From NCBI GenBank assembly GCA_015066175.1, contig SVOW01000009.1:62001-126000 (forward strand): DNA of 64,000 nt. Reading direction: 5' to 3'. The notes below the pieces were generated by a model. That model was not told the origin of the DNA, did not search any database, and saw nothing but the letters and a program-made list of their open reading frames with translations. The position numbers were made by a program, and so were the translations under genes. This DNA comes from Oscillospiraceae bacterium. GTDB lineage: Bacteria > Bacillota > Clostridia > Oscillospirales > Acutalibacteraceae. The stretch's first letter is position 1; each line of letters starts with the position of its first letter. Positions 17,185 through 25,388 of this stretch are shown here, piece after piece.

Positions 17185-17222
17185 ATTATGGTAAAAATAT
17201 TAAAGCGAAAGGGAGATACGCT

Positions 17223-18509
17223 ATGAAATACAACATGACATTGACCCCTGAAGAAGAAGCCATACTTAACGGCTCTCAGGGCGAAACAATGGCAAAAGTA
17301 ATGAAAACACTGGTGCTTTACGGTGACGCTTTCGGTGCAACAAAAATGGTTCCCGTAACAAGCGAAAAGGGCCACCTTGTAACAAGCTTCGGCCTTAAGG
17401 TTATGAAACCTGTTTACAGCCTTATGGACCAGCTTATTGAGGGCGGTGCACTTTCAAAACAGAAGTTCTCTGTAGACCCCAAACCTCTTGACCCCAACGT
17501 TCCCGCAAACTTCCTGCAGAAAACTATTTTTAACAAATTTATGTATTCAATGCAGGACAGCTACGATAAGCAGCTTGCTGATATGGGTCTTATCGATGAT
17601 AAGTCTTACACATGTACATGCTACATGGAAGAAGTAGGCAATATTCCTAAAAAAGGTGATATTCTTTCATGGGCTGAATCTTCAGCAGTTGTTTTTGCAA
17701 ACTCTGTTCTCGGTGCAAGATGTAACCGTAACTCAGGTATCATCGAACTCTTCGGTTCAATCGTAGGCAAGGTGCCTTATTTCGGTCTTCTCACAGACGA
17801 AGGCAGAAAAGCAACATGGATTGTTGAAGTTAAAACAACAAAGAAACCTGAAGCACAGATTCTCGGTTCAGCTATCGGTATGAAAGTTATGGAAGATGTA
17901 CCTTTCGTTAAAGGTCTTGATAAATTCATCGGCACAGAGCTTGACGGAGATACAAAAGCTTACCTCAAAGACTTCGGTGCTGCAACAGCTTCAAACGGTG
18001 CAGTAGGCCTTTACCACATCGAAAACCTTACTCCGGAAGCAGTTGAAATGGGTGAAAACCTTATCGAAGAAAACGCAAAGGTTTATGTTATTGACGATGC
18101 TGAGCTTGAAAGAGTTCAGGCAAACTATCCCGTTATGTGGAAAAACAAGGAAGCAACACCTAAACTTTGCTTCGTAGGCTGTCCCCACCTTTCACATGCA
18201 CAGCTTATCGAATGGACTGATAACGTTGCTGCAGGTCTTAAGAAAAATGGCCTTAAAAAAGTTTCTATCCCCACAGTATTCACAGCAGCTCCTGCAGTTA
18301 TTGATGAATTCAATAAAACTCCTTATGCAAAAAAGCTTGCTGACACAGGCGTTATTCTCAGCTACATCTGTCCTTTGATGTACATGAACAATCCTCTTTG
18401 CAAATCAATGCCCGTTATCACTAACTCAAATAAGTTGAGAACATATACAACATCTCGCTATTACAGAAGCGATGAGATTCTTGATATAATCACAAAGGAG
18501 GCAAAGTAA
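17223..18509 (+). CDS. Aconitase X catalytic (large) subunit
   Basis: A 428-residue protein of the aconitase X (DUF521) family. Family members known to me are cis-3-hydroxy-L-proline dehydratases in bacteria and mevalonate-5-phosphate dehydratase in archaea. The family pattern is visible: LTPEEEAILNGSQGE at the N-terminus, the SSAVVFANSVLGARCNRNSG segment near 160, VGCPHLSH near 320 and a Cys-containing YICPLMYMNNPL segment near 380. Cysteines at these places would hold an Fe-S or metal centre. The small subunit begins one base after the stop. No hydroxyproline racemase or mevalonate gene is near, so the substrate is uncertain. Confidence 0.88.
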   Translation: MKYNMTLTPEEEAILNGSQGETMAKVMKTLVLYGDAFGATKMVPVTSEKGHLVTSFGLKVMKPVYSLMDQLIEGGALSKQKFSVDPKPLDPNVPANFLQKTIFNKFMYSMQDSYDKQLADMGLIDDKSYTCTCYMEEVGNIPKKGDILSWAESSAVVFANSVLGARCNRNSGIIELFGSIVGKVPYFGLLTDEGRKATWIVEVKTTKKPEAQILGSAIGMKVMEDVPFVKGLDKFIGTELDGDTKAYLKDFGAATASNGAVGLYHIENLTPEAVEMGENLIEENAKVYVIDDAELERVQANYPVMWKNKEATPKLCFVGCPHLSHAQLIEWTDNVAAGLKKNGLKKVSIPTVFTAAPAVIDEFNKTPYAKKLADTGVILSYICPLMYMNNPLCKSMPVITNSNKLRTYTTSRYYRSDEILDIITKEAK

Positions 18510-18510
18510 G

Positions 18511-18975
18511 ATGAAACAGTTTAAAGGCAGACCTGTTGTAGCAGGCAAATGTACAGCAGACGCATTGGTTTCTCACGGCGGATTCAACACTCTTGCTTCT
18601 TTCCAGAATGCTCTCCAGTTCGGCGATATGCCGTTAATCGGAGATAAAGATAAGGAAACAAAATGCGGAGACCAGAATAACACCGATCTTTACAATAAAC
18701 CTATGGCACGTAAGGCACTTTGTCTTCCCCAGACAATCGGCTCAACTACAGGTGGCATGGTTCTTTACTGTGCAAAGGTTCTTGAAAGAAACCCTGCTTG
18801 TATGCTCTTCTCAGAACATATCGACTCTCTTGCAGCAGCAGGTGCAGTTCTCGGTGCAGTATGGACAGATTCTCCCATGCCCGTTGTTGACTGCCTCGGT
18901 GAAGAATTCCTTAACTATGTAAAAGACGGAATGAAAATCACAGTAGAAGAAGACGGCACAGTTACAATTGACTGA
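18511..18975 (+). CDS. Aconitase X swivelling (small) subunit
   Basis: A 154-residue DUF126 protein, the swivelling domain that completes the aconitase X active site. Typical elements are GRPVVAGKCTADALVS at the N-terminus, the QTIGSTTGGMVL segment near residue 70 and the acidic DGTVTID end. AAAGGAGG lies in the last codons of the large subunit, so translation is coupled and a 1:1 complex is likely. A strong terminator follows. The small subunit being a separate gene fits the two-subunit bacterial form. Confidence 0.88.
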   Translation: MKQFKGRPVVAGKCTADALVSHGGFNTLASFQNALQFGDMPLIGDKDKETKCGDQNNTDLYNKPMARKALCLPQTIGSTTGGMVLYCAKVLERNPACMLFSEHIDSLAAAGAVLGAVWTDSPMPVVDCLGEEFLNYVKDGMKITVEEDGTVTID

Positions 18976-19000
18976 TTTAAAAATACAAACACAAAAAATT

Positions 19001-19037
19001 AACCTTCCGTGAAAGTTTTCACGGAAGGTTTTGTTTT
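19001..19037 (+). terminator. Bidirectional terminator between aconitase X and dCMP deaminase
   Basis: AACCTTCCGTGAAA (19001-19014) pairs with TTTCACGGAAGGTT (19017-19030). T-rich sequence on the right and A-rich on the left let it serve both convergent genes. Confidence 0.85.
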
Positions 19038-19529
19038 TTAATAACCCAATTGACAATCAAGGGATTCGTCATTTTCAATCCAGTCTTTAACCGAAATAAC
19101 TCTGAAATCATTTTCATTATCACGTATGTAAACTTTTTCAATCCCGGCATTTATAATAAGTCTTTTGCACATAGAACAACTGTTTGCATTTTCCACATAA
19201 TTCTCACCTGAAATATCCGTTCCTACCATATAAAGACTACTGCCCAGCATTTTATCTCTCGGTGCACTTATAATGGCATTTGCTTCTGCGTGAACACTTC
19301 TGCAAAGTTCATATCTTTCTCCGCGGGGAATGTTATTCTTTTCACGCACACATACGCCCATATCTGTGCAGTTTTTTCTGCCTCTGGGGGCACCTACATA
19401 TCCTGTTGATATTATCTCATCATTTTTTACGATAACAACACCATAATGTCTTCTCAGGCATGTGCAGCGTTTTGCCACGGTTTCTGCAATATCAAGATAA
19501 TAATTATTTTTATCGCGTCTTTTATCCAT
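19038..19529 (-). CDS. Deoxycytidylate (dCMP) deaminase
   Basis: A 163-residue zinc deaminase, likely converting dCMP to dUMP for dTTP synthesis. Zinc ligands are in HAEANAI near residue 85 and SCSMCKR near 122. A Cys-rich insertion (CTDMGVCVRE) is characteristic of ComEB-type dCMP deaminases. The start is ATG 19529, five to six bases after GTGAGGA; the in-frame GTG at 19541 is that Shine-Dalgarno itself. It converges on aconitase X and shares its terminator. Confidence 0.9.
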   Translation of the reverse strand: MDKRRDKNNYYLDIAETVAKRCTCLRRHYGVVIVKNDEIISTGYVGAPRGRKNCTDMGVCVREKNNIPRGERYELCRSVHAEANAIISAPRDKMLGSSLYMVGTDISGENYVENANSCSMCKRLIINAGIEKVYIRDNENDFRVISVKDWIENDESLDCQLGY

Positions 19530-19556
19530 AATTATCCTCACTTATTAAAATAGTTT

Positions 19557-19610
19557 TCTCCCCTTGAAAAATTGCAAGGGGAGATGTCATCAGTGACAAA
19601 GGAGCTTTTT
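19557..19610 (+). repeat. Two-hairpin interspersed repeat, copy 2
   Basis: TCTCCCCTTG (19557-19566) pairs with CAAGGGGAGA (19575-19584), followed by TGTCA...TGACA (19585-19598), GGAG and a T-run. It has the same plan as 6399-6460 in the opposite orientation, and lies 3 bases from the malic enzyme stop. Confidence 0.7.
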
Positions 19611-19612
19611 GC

Positions 19613-20791
19613 TTAAATTCTTGCTACACCTGTTTTACGGGCTGCTTCTGCAACTGCGGCTGCAACAGTTTTGCCTACTCTTTCGTCAAATGCTTTGGGA
19701 ATAATATATTCGGGGCAGAGTTCTTCATCTGAAACGAGAGATGCAATAGCCTTTGCTGCTGCAACCTTCATTTCTTCGTTGATATCGCTTGCTCTTACAT
19801 CAAGTGCACCGCGGAAAATTCCGGGAAAAGCAAGAACATTATTAATCTGGTTAGGATAGTCGCTTCTGCCTGTGCCTACAACTGCAGCGCCGGCTTTCTT
19901 TGCTTCATCAGGCATAATTTCAGGCACTGGATTTGCCATTGCCATAACAACAGCATCTTTTGCCATTGATTTAATCATATCCTGTGAAACACAACCGGGA
20001 GCAGAAACACCAACAAGAACATCTGCACCTTTAAGTGCATCTGCAAGTGTACCGTCGATGTTATTTTTATTTGAGATTTCTGCCATTTCTTCCTGTGCAG
20101 AAGTCATACCCGCTTTGCCTTTTACCACAATACCGAAACGGTCGCACATAATAAGATTTCCTACACCAAGCTGAATGAAAAGCTTTGCAATAGCGATACC
20201 TGCAGAGCCTGCACCGTTGATAACAACAGTTGCATCTTCCATTTTTTTACCGACACATTTAAGCGCATTCATAAGTGCTGCAGAACACACAATAGCTGTG
20301 CCGTGCTGGTCATCGTGGAAAACGGGAATGTCAACATCTTTTCTTTCTTTGAGTTTTCTTTCAATTTCAAAGCAACGGGGTGCTGAAATATCTTCAAGGT
20401 TGATTCCGCCGAATGAACCTGCAAGAAGTGCTATTGTGTTTACGATTTCATCAACGTCCTTTGAACGGATGCAGAGAGGGAATGCATCAACACCTGCAAA
20501 TTCTTTGAAAAGAACGCATTTACCTTCCATAACAGGCATACCTGCTTCAGGGCCGATATCACCAAGACCTAAAACTGCAGTACCATCTGTGATAACTGCA
20601 ACAAGGTTGTGACGGCGTGTAAGCTCATAGCTTTTTGAATAATCTTTGTTTATTTCAAGGCAAGGCTGTGCAACACCGGGTGTGTATGCAAGTGATAAAG
20701 ATTCTTTATCGTTTACCTTCGCTCTTGCATTAACTTCAATTTTACCCTGCCACTCGTAGTGACATTCAAGGGCTTTTTTTGCATAATCCAT
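19613..20791 (-). CDS. Malic enzyme (oxaloacetate-decarboxylating malate dehydrogenase)
   Basis: A 392-residue short-form bacterial malic enzyme: malate + NAD(P)+ to pyruvate + CO2 + NAD(P)H in the cytoplasm. Key segments are the tyrosine-containing LAYTPGVAQPC near residue 33, the metal-binding FHDDQHGTAIV near 157 and the Rossmann GAGSAGIA near 193. The length is right for forms lacking the phosphotransacetylase domain. It is the last gene of the glpK operon, 2 bases after the Ldh-family gene. Cofactor preference cannot be read reliably. Confidence 0.92.
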   Translation of the reverse strand: MDYAKKALECHYEWQGKIEVNARAKVNDKESLSLAYTPGVAQPCLEINKDYSKSYELTRRHNLVAVITDGTAVLGLGDIGPEAGMPVMEGKCVLFKEFAGVDAFPLCIRSKDVDEIVNTIALLAGSFGGINLEDISAPRCFEIERKLKERKDVDIPVFHDDQHGTAIVCSAALMNALKCVGKKMEDATVVINGAGSAGIAIAKLFIQLGVGNLIMCDRFGIVVKGKAGMTSAQEEMAEISNKNNIDGTLADALKGADVLVGVSAPGCVSQDMIKSMAKDAVVMAMANPVPEIMPDEAKKAGAAVVGTGRSDYPNQINNVLAFPGIFRGALDVRASDINEEMKVAAAKAIASLVSDEELCPEYIIPKAFDERVGKTVAAAVAEAARKTGVARI

Positions 20792-20793
20792 TA

Positions 20794-21903
20794 TTAGTCC
20801 TCCCAGGGGAATTTGTAGTCAAGACCTAAATCATCACGTACTTTTGACATTTCTGCCTGAACAGATTCATTAATCGGAACACCTGAATCTTTTCTCTGCT
20901 GCCAGATTTCATATTCTTTTTCGCCGGCTGTGTAAATTCTGTCCTGACCGGGCACTTTCTTTGAAGCGCGGATAGCACGGATAATATCGCCTGTTTTCTT
21001 TCTGCACACATCTTCGCCAAGGAAGTGGTCTGTGTCAATTGCGATAAAGAAATGACCAAGATGATAAGGAACTTTTTCGCCGTTTTCGCCAACGCCGTCA
21101 AGTGCTTTACCGTAAGCACCGTCCTGCAATGCTGCAGAGAAAAATTCTACTGCAAGAGCAAAACCGTAGCCTTTGTATCCACCGAGAGCTTCGCCGATAC
21201 CGCCAAGAGTTGTAAGTGCTGCTGTGCCGTTACGGATTTTTTTCAGTGCCACGCCTGCATCGCCTTCAACAGGCTCGCCGTCTGTGCCGATAATTGTGCC
21301 GGGATGAACATCTTCGCCGATTCTTTCGTAATATTCAACTTTACCATTCTGTGTAATTGAAGTTGCACAGTCAAAGTTGAAATCAAAATCTTCATCTGTA
21401 GGCACACCGATTGTGAATGGGTTTGTACCGAACATACCGTCAACACCATGAGTTGGTGCAACTGAAGGACGTGCATTTGTACCAGTCATGCCTATACAAC
21501 CTGCTTTTGTTGCCATTGTTGTGTAGTAACCTGCAATACCGTAGTGGCAGGAATTACGTACAACGACCATACCCATACCGTATTCCTTAGCCTTTTTTAT
21601 AGCCATTGACATTGCCTTGTAGCCGATAACCTGACCCATGCCATCGTGTCCGTCAACAACTGCTGTTGTGGGAGTTTCTTTTATAATTTCAAAATTAGTA
21701 ACAGGGTTCTGGATACCCCAGTTTATTCTGTCGATGTAAATAGGTTTGAATCTGTTGCAGCCGTGTGATTCAATACCGCGTCTGTCTGATTCAAGAAGTA
21801 TGTCTGTGCAGATTTCTGCATCTTCTCTGGGCACACCTACGCCCACAAAAGCATCTGTTACGAAATCCTGCGCTGTTTTCCAATCAAGTATAACTTTTCC
21901 CAT
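20794..21903 (-). CDS. Ldh-family (malate/L-lactate/ureidoglycolate) oxidoreductase
   Basis: A 369-residue member of the NAD(P)-dependent family that includes YlbC, YiaK and the archaeal malate/sulfolactate dehydrogenases, not the Rossmann LDH/MDH fold. Family segments are ESDRRGIESHGCNRF near residue 54, VVVRNSCHYGIAGYY near 113 (catalytic His) and GTNPFTIGVPT near 158. It probably reduces or oxidises a 2-keto/2-hydroxy acid. Placement between glpK and malic enzyme suggests malate or lactate in C3/C4 metabolism. The GlpK stop and this ATG are 20 bases apart. Confidence 0.82.
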   Translation of the reverse strand: MGKVILDWKTAQDFVTDAFVGVGVPREDAEICTDILLESDRRGIESHGCNRFKPIYIDRINWGIQNPVTNFEIIKETPTTAVVDGHDGMGQVIGYKAMSMAIKKAKEYGMGMVVVRNSCHYGIAGYYTTMATKAGCIGMTGTNARPSVAPTHGVDGMFGTNPFTIGVPTDEDFDFNFDCATSITQNGKVEYYERIGEDVHPGTIIGTDGEPVEGDAGVALKKIRNGTAALTTLGGIGEALGGYKGYGFALAVEFFSAALQDGAYGKALDGVGENGEKVPYHLGHFFIAIDTDHFLGEDVCRKKTGDIIRAIRASKKVPGQDRIYTAGEKEYEIWQQRKDSGVPINESVQAEMSKVRDDLGLDYKFPWED

Positions 21904-21923
21904 AATATATTTTCTCCTTTATT

Positions 21924-23426
21924 TTATTCGTGTTCTTCCCAGTCCATTGAACGTTTTACAGCTTTCTTCCAGCCTGCATAAAGCTTGTCACGTTCTTCCT
22001 CATCCATTTCAGGAGTGAAGATTCTGTCAACTTCTCTTACTGTTTCAAGTTCTTTTGTATCTTTCCAGTATCCCACTGCAAGACCTGCAAGGAACGCAGC
22101 ACCTAAAGCAGTTGTTTCAACCATCTTTGGACGATCAACAGGTGTTCTGATAAGGTTTGATTGAATCTGCATCATAATATTACTTACTGAAGCACCGCCG
22201 TCAACACGCAAAGATGAAAGTTTGATTTCAGAATCTGCGTTCATCGCTTCAAGAAGGTCTGTCATCTGGAATGCGATACTTTCAAGGCAGGCTCTTGCTA
22301 TATGAGCACGGTTTGCACCGCGTGTCAGACCCATCATACAACCTCTTGCATACATATCCCAATAAGGAGCACCAAGACCTGTGAAAGCAGGCACAAAATA
22401 AACTCCGTTTGCGTCAGGCACTGTTTCTGCAAGTTCATCAATACGTGGTGCTGTATCGATAAGGTGGATTTCATCGCGAAGCCATTTTATAACTGAACCT
22501 GCGTTGAAAGCACTTCCTTCAATAGAATATGTAATTTCATCTCCGATACCCCATGCAACGCCTGAAACAAGATTGTTTTTAGAATGCACTCTTTTATTGC
22601 CGGTATTCATAAGCAAGAAACAACCTGTGCCGTATGTATTCTTAGCCTGACCTTTTTCAAAACAAGTCTGACCAAACAAAGCTGCAGGCTGGTCACCGAT
22701 TGAACTTGCAACAGGCACACCTGCTAAATCTTCAAGTCCTAAAATACCGTCAAGAACATATCCGTAAATTTCGCTTGACGGTCTTACCTGAGGCAACATG
22801 CTCATAGGAATTGAAAGTTCTTTACAAAGCTTTTCATCCCAGCAAAGCTTATCAACATCAAAAAGCATTGTTCTTGATGCATTTGAATAGTCAGTAACAT
22901 GCTTGCCTGTCAGTTTCCATATAAGCCAAGTATCAACTGTGCCGAAAATAAGGTCGCCTTTTTCTGCTGCTTCTCTTGCGCCGGCCACATTATCAAGGAT
23001 CCATTTTATTTTAGTTGCTGAAAAATAAGCATCAACAAGAAGACCTGTTTTTTCTTTGACATAATCTTCAATGCCTTTTTCTTTTAATTCCTCGCACATT
23101 TTAGCAGTTCTTCTGCACTGCCATACTATTGCATTATAAACAGGCTTACCTGTATTTTTATCCCATACAATAGTAGTTTCACGCTGATTGGTAATGCCGA
23201 TTGCAGCAATTTGCTCAGGCTTTACATCTGACTGCGCAAAAAGCTGTGTTACAGAGTTGAACTGACTGTAAAGAATTTCCATAGGGTCGTGCTCAACCCA
23301 GCCTGTGTTAGGATAAATCTGATTGAATTCTCTCTGTGACTTTGCCACAATATTACCCTGTTTATCAAACACAACTGCTCTTGAACTTGTTGTTCCCTGG
23401 TCAAGTGAAAGAATATATTTTTCCAT
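21924..23426 (-). CDS. glpK: Glycerol kinase
   Basis: A 500-residue FGGY kinase: glycerol + ATP to sn-glycerol-3-phosphate. It carries the ATP-binding [10 protein letters not shown] at the N-terminus, WVEHDP near residue 43, the substrate segment [13 protein letters not shown] near 104 and the FGGY signature region ([13 protein letters not shown] near 265). The length matches the family. It is first in an operon with an Ldh-family dehydrogenase and malic enzyme. The leader between promoter and gene holds a long hairpin followed by a T-tract, which suggests attenuation. No glpF or glpD is in the window. Confidence 0.95.
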   Translation of the reverse strand: MEKYILSLDQGTTSSRAVVFDKQGNIVAKSQREFNQIYPNTGWVEHDPMEILYSQFNSVTQLFAQSDVKPEQIAAIGITNQRETTIVWDKNTGKPVYNAIVWQCRRTAKMCEELKEKGIEDYVKEKTGLLVDAYFSATKIKWILDNVAGAREAAEKGDLIFGTVDTWLIWKLTGKHVTDYSNASRTMLFDVDKLCWDEKLCKELSIPMSMLPQVRPSSEIYGYVLDGILGLEDLAGVPVASSIGDQPAALFGQTCFEKGQAKNTYGTGCFLLMNTGNKRVHSKNNLVSGVAWGIGDEITYSIEGSAFNAGSVIKWLRDEIHLIDTAPRIDELAETVPDANGVYFVPAFTGLGAPYWDMYARGCMMGLTRGANRAHIARACLESIAFQMTDLLEAMNADSEIKLSSLRVDGGASVSNIMMQIQSNLIRTPVDRPKMVETTALGAAFLAGLAVGYWKDTKELETVREVDRIFTPEMDEEERDKLYAGWKKAVKRSMDWEEHE

Positions 23427-23451
23427 ATCCTACCCTCCCTGAAAAATAAAA

Positions 23452-23494
23452 AGGGAAAACCCACAACTTGCAATTAAAGTTGTCTGTTTTCCCT
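23452..23494 (-). promoter_or_regulatory. Attenuator-like hairpin in the glpK leader
   Basis: Minus strand: AGGGAAAAC (23494-23486) pairs with GTTTTCCCT, with an inner ACAACTT/AAGTTGT-type stem, then TTTTTATTTTT. It lies downstream of the glpK promoter and 25 bases before the ATG, so it can end transcription before glpK. It could also terminate the gene ending at 23570. Confidence 0.6.
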
Positions 23495-23520
23495 CCAATT
23501 AACTTATTTTTATTAATTAT

Positions 23521-23549
23521 ATCTTAATCCAAAAGCCTTTAAAAGTCAA
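23521..23549 (-). promoter_or_regulatory. Sigma-A promoter of the glpK operon
   Basis: Minus strand: TTGACT at 23549-23544, a 17-bp spacer and TAAGAT at 23526-23521. It lies upstream of the leader hairpin. Confidence 0.6.
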
Positions 23550-23569
23550 TATACATATATGCTTCTTTG

Positions 23570-24691
23570 TTATACTTTCTGATTCTTTCTGAAGTTGGGC
23601 ATATCCATTGCCTTGCCGCCATTCTGAACAGAAATGTTTGAAAGCAGGCCTACTGCAGTCCATTCAACAGCATCGTAAACATCAACATAGGGTTTTGTGC
23701 CGTTTGCAACTGCATCGATGAAATCTTTTACGATAAAGAAGTCGCCACCTTCGTGACCTGTTTTTCTCTGTTCTTCTGTTGCAGTTTTATATCTTTCAGG
23801 GAGATATAATCCTTCATATTCTTTAAGTGGTGCCCATTCCTGCTTGTAGCCGAAAACAGCATCATCAGGTTTGATGTGAACCTTATGGTCGTCACCAAGT
23901 CCTCTGGGAGCTTCATAAGCACCATTTGTACCCTGAAGAAGATAATAGTTCATCTTATGAGGTCTGTTTGAAATGCAGTCAACACGTACTTTAACAAGTT
24001 CGCCTTCGTCAAGAGTACACATTGTTACTGTTGTATCGTCCTGATGGAACTGAGGAGCTGTGAAGCTGCCTGTGCCGAAAGAAGAAACAGAAGTGATTCT
24101 CTTTCCGTCGGGGAAGCATTTCATAACCGGACCGAGAGAATGTGTGGGATAGAAGCATCCTCTTGTGCCGAGCTGCCAGTAGCTTCTCCATGAAGTTTTG
24201 CCGTTTTTGTAAACTGCAAGGTCTTTGATATCGTGAAGATATTCACCCTCTGCATAGTAAAGTTTACCGAAAACACCTGCTGCAGACATATTTTTAATCA
24301 TCTGTGCCTGGGGAGAATAGCAGTAGTTTTCTGCCATCATATATGTTTTACCGCTTTTTTCAACTGCTTCAACAAGCCAATGAAGTTCATCCATTGTAAC
24401 GCCTGCAGTAACTTCACTCATAACATGTTTGCCTGCTTCAAGAGCAGCAAGAGTCTGCATAACATGATACTGCATGGGAGTTGCAATAATAACTGCATCG
24501 ATATCGCTTTCGAGCATATCGTCAAAAATTCTGTATGTTTTGGGGATATTGTACTGTTCGGAAATTTCTTTGAGAACATCTTCATCAAGATCGCAGATTG
24601 CTGCAATTTCAACATTTTCGCAATTCTGCAGGCCCATAATCATGCATTTACCTCTGGCACCTACAATACCTACTTTGATTTTCTTTTCCAT
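23570..24691 (-). CDS. Gfo/Idh/MocA family oxidoreductase
   Basis: A 373-residue NAD(P)-binding protein. The N-terminal Rossmann fold has VGIVGARGKCMIMGL in place of the usual G-x-G-x-x-G, followed by ICDLDED; EAGKHVMSEVTAG near residue 88 is the family's catalytic-region segment (usual form EKP). The C-terminal half has the GFO_IDH_MocA beta sheet and a HEGGDFFIVKDFI segment near 325. Relatives include sugar and inositol dehydrogenases and the GH109 glycosidases that use NAD+ in catalysis; sequence alone does not decide. It is co-transcribed with the GNAT gene, with 3 bases between stop and start. Confidence 0.82.
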   Translation of the reverse strand: MEKKIKVGIVGARGKCMIMGLQNCENVEIAAICDLDEDVLKEISEQYNIPKTYRIFDDMLESDIDAVIIATPMQYHVMQTLAALEAGKHVMSEVTAGVTMDELHWLVEAVEKSGKTYMMAENYCYSPQAQMIKNMSAAGVFGKLYYAEGEYLHDIKDLAVYKNGKTSWRSYWQLGTRGCFYPTHSLGPVMKCFPDGKRITSVSSFGTGSFTAPQFHQDDTTVTMCTLDEGELVKVRVDCISNRPHKMNYYLLQGTNGAYEAPRGLGDDHKVHIKPDDAVFGYKQEWAPLKEYEGLYLPERYKTATEEQRKTGHEGGDFFIVKDFIDAVANGTKPYVDVYDAVEWTAVGLLSNISVQNGGKAMDMPNFRKNQKV

Positions 24692-24694
24692 TTT

Positions 24695-25276
24695 TTATTC
24701 CTCCAATTTTATATAACAATAATGACTTGCGTCTTCTTCCTTGAGCATTTCAAGTTCTTTAATGCCGTATTCTTTCATAACAGCAACCCAGCGGTCATAC
24801 ATACCTTCGTCGTATTCAACGGGCTGGAAACCATAAGAAAGATAACTCTTTACGGCTGCTTTTCTCCATTCATCAGTTGTGAGGAAAGCATAGTCGCAAC
24901 CATCGTTATAAAGTTTATTAACAGCAATCTGATTAAGCACATTACCGAGACCTTTGCCTCTCATATCACTTCTTACAGACACCATATGTACGTGGCCCAT
25001 ATTTTTATCTGGATGGTAAATTACTGCAGTAGTTGCAACGTGTTCGCCGTTATAATCGATAAAGAAAAGATCCTTTTCAGGTACAAGATCATCACAACCA
25101 AAAATTGCATCCTGGAAATTCTTTTCAGTTGCATCTTCGCCTACAAGACCGTTTTTGCAGATTTCAATCCATGCGGGAATGTCACTTTCGTCTTTATAAT
25201 TAACAACAGTAAAACCTTCAGGAAGTTTAATGGGGTCAGGTTTCTGTCTTTTCCAATACATTTTTAACTGTGCCAT
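24695..25276 (-). CDS. GNAT family N-acetyltransferase
   Basis: A 193-residue acetyltransferase. The acetyl-CoA pyrophosphate loop is RGKGLG near residue 117 (motif A, VSVRSDMRGKGLGNVL), followed by AAVKSYLSYGFQPVEYD near 150 (motif B). The N-terminus is an extended strand region, with no membrane segment. It is first in an operon with the Gfo/Idh/MocA gene, suggesting modification of a small metabolite such as an amino sugar, but the substrate is unknown. GGAGCG precedes the ATG. Confidence 0.85.
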   Translation of the reverse strand: MAQLKMYWKRQKPDPIKLPEGFTVVNYKDESDIPAWIEICKNGLVGEDATEKNFQDAIFGCDDLVPEKDLFFIDYNGEHVATTAVIYHPDKNMGHVHMVSVRSDMRGKGLGNVLNQIAVNKLYNDGCDYAFLTTDEWRKAAVKSYLSYGFQPVEYDEGMYDRWVAVMKEYGIKELEMLKEEDASHYCYIKLEE

Positions 25277-25305
25277 AGTTTCGCTCCTTTTTCATTGTTT
25301 CTAAT

Positions 25306-25334
25306 ATAGTATCACATTCCTACATTTTTTTCAA
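25306..25334 (-). promoter_or_regulatory. Sigma-A promoter of the GNAT-Gfo operon
   Basis: Minus strand: TTGAAA at 25334-25329, a 17-bp spacer and TACTAT at 25311-25306. Confidence 0.7.
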
Positions 25335-25350
25335 TAAAAATTAAAAGAAA

Positions 25351-25382
25351 ATACCTTGTTTTCTTAGCTGAAAACAAGGTAT
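25351..25382 (-). terminator. Terminator of the SpoIID-like gene
   Basis: ATACCTTGTTTTC pairs with GAAAACAAGGTAT around a 6-base loop, just beyond the stop at 25389. Confidence 0.8.
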
Positions 25383-25388
25383 ATATTA

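Noticed and set aside
24233-25267. A 344-codon plus-strand frame
   Set aside because: It lies opposite the GNAT and Gfo/Idh/MocA genes, has Cys/Phe-rich composition with no recognisable domain, and no ribosome binding site.
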